NCBI RefSeq assembly: GCF_037201815.1
Contig: NZ_CP147407.1
Coordinates: 2,364,723-2,428,722, forward strand
From: Metabacillus sp. FJAT-52054
GTDB lineage: Bacteria; Bacillota; Bacilli; Bacillales; Bacillaceae
Direction of reading: 5' to 3'
DNA: 64,000 nt
Positions 63,630-64,000 of the stretch are shown here, piece after piece. Made by a program: the position numbers and the translations under genes. Each line of letters opens with the position of its first letter. Positions within the stretch are counted from its first letter, which is position 1. The notes beneath the pieces were generated by a model, which was not told the origin of the DNA, ran no database searches, and saw only the letters and a list, made by a program, of their open reading frames with translations.

Positions 63630-64000
63630 ACCATATATTAGAGGTAAAAGAACTTACAAAAACGTACGGAAAGACCGAAGCCGTTAAGGATGTAAGCTTT
63701 TCATTAGAGCCGGGTAAAATTTATGGACTTCTGGGGAGGAACGGTGCAGGAAAAACGACCATCATGAATATGATTACGGCACGGCTTTTTCCAGCAAGCG
63801 GAGACATCCGGATTTTCGGGGAAGATCCATATGAGAACCGCGGCGTACTCAGCCAAATCTGCTTCATTAAAGAAAGCCAGAAGTACCCTGATACGTTTAA
63901 CATTTCGGATTTATTTGATATTTGTTCTTCTGCTTTTCCAAACTGGGATCAGGAATATGCCGACTCTTTAATCAAAGATTTTAACCTCCCTCTTAAGCGG
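63626..64000 (+). CDS. ABC transporter ATP-binding protein (partial, cut by window end)
   Basis: First 125 codons of an ABC ATPase; the gene continues beyond position 64000. It starts MNHILEVKELTKTYGKTEAV and has the Walker A GLLGRNGAGKTTIMNMI, then ITARLFPASGDIRIFGEDP and the Q-loop region before ESQKYPDTFN. The Walker B and signature motifs are outside the window. With the YtrA-type regulator it probably encodes an exporter, maybe for a cell-wall-active peptide, inferred from family context. Confidence 0.93.
   Translation, partial: MNHILEVKELTKTYGKTEAVKDVSFSLEPGKIYGLLGRNGAGKTTIMNMITARLFPASGDIRIFGEDPYENRGVLSQICFIKESQKYPDTFNISDLFDICSSAFPNWDQEYADSLIKDFNLPLKR

Overview
The window is a stretch of chromosome from an endospore-forming Bacillaceae (Bacillus sensu lato; genus not resolvable by eye). 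The evidence is the near-complete Bacillus subtilis-type gene order (serA, sigX/rsiX, resA-E, rluB, spmAB, dacB, scpAB, ribDEAHT, ppiB, ypuA, lysA, spoVA, spoIIA/sigF, dacF, pdp/pupG/drm, xerD, yqzK, fur, spoIIM, endoQ, nudF, mciZ, yqkF), two FMN riboswitches, compartment-specific sporulation promoters (sigma E, F and G types) and strong GGAGG ribosome sites with frequent GTG/TTG starts. No rRNA, tRNA, CRISPR array, prophage or intact insertion sequence is visible.

Layout. 1-12.6 kb: an FMN riboswitch for a gene left of the window, serA, a PHP-family phosphatase, the sigX-rsiX stress sigma pair with its own autoregulatory promoter, and the res operon (resA-B-C, then resD-E) for cytochrome c maturation and redox signalling, with a cobalamin adenosyltransferase coupled to resE. 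Between resA and rluB lies an 800-bp scar: two copies of a GC-rich repeat and the first 52 codons of a broken uppP gene. 12.6-18.8 kb: rluB, the spore maturation genes dacB-spmA-spmB, ypuI, scpA-scpB, a 31-residue YjcZ-type spore protein and a DUF309 gene. 18.8-23.1 kb: the riboflavin operon under a complete FMN riboswitch plus terminator. 23.2-27.8 kb: a HAD hydrolase, a tandem array with an exact 20-bp period, a LysM-CAP secreted protein, ppiB, ypuA (ECF-type promoter) and lysA. 28-36.2 kb: the seven-gene spoVA operon (sigma G promoter), spoIIAA-spoIIAB-sigF and dacF. 36.4-42.4 kb: nucleoside catabolism (pdp, pupG, drm) with an unassigned palindromic operator, xerD, yqzK, fur with a perfect PerR box, and spoIIM.

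42.6-64 kb departs progressively from the B. subtilis order. A large PhoX-type phosphatase with three C-terminal repeats is inserted between spoIIM and the endoQ-nudF pair. mciZ, a 40-codon gene for an FtsZ inhibitor, sits between nudF and yqkF. A ketone-body/leucine-breakdown module follows (scoA-scoB, thiolase and divergent HMG-CoA lyase), which together convert HMG-CoA to acetyl-CoA. Then come two yqkD-type membrane-anchored hydrolases flanking a GNAT and an S51-type peptidase gene, a TerD-like protein, a SAP/DUF6434 protein, short-chain dehydrogenases, a self-regulated ArsR-MFS pair, an esterase, and a GntR-ABC pair cut by the window end.

Four copies of a roughly 80-130 bp MITE-like repeat (ends resembling GGCTCTGTTAAAC...AACAKAGCC) lie in gene-free gaps. 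The most unusual signals are the 20-bp-period array, the repeat-truncated uppP, the drm palindrome, the structured lysA leader and the phosphatase insertion. I saw no clear new multi-gene system. All family assignments come from motif and order recognition, without database searches.
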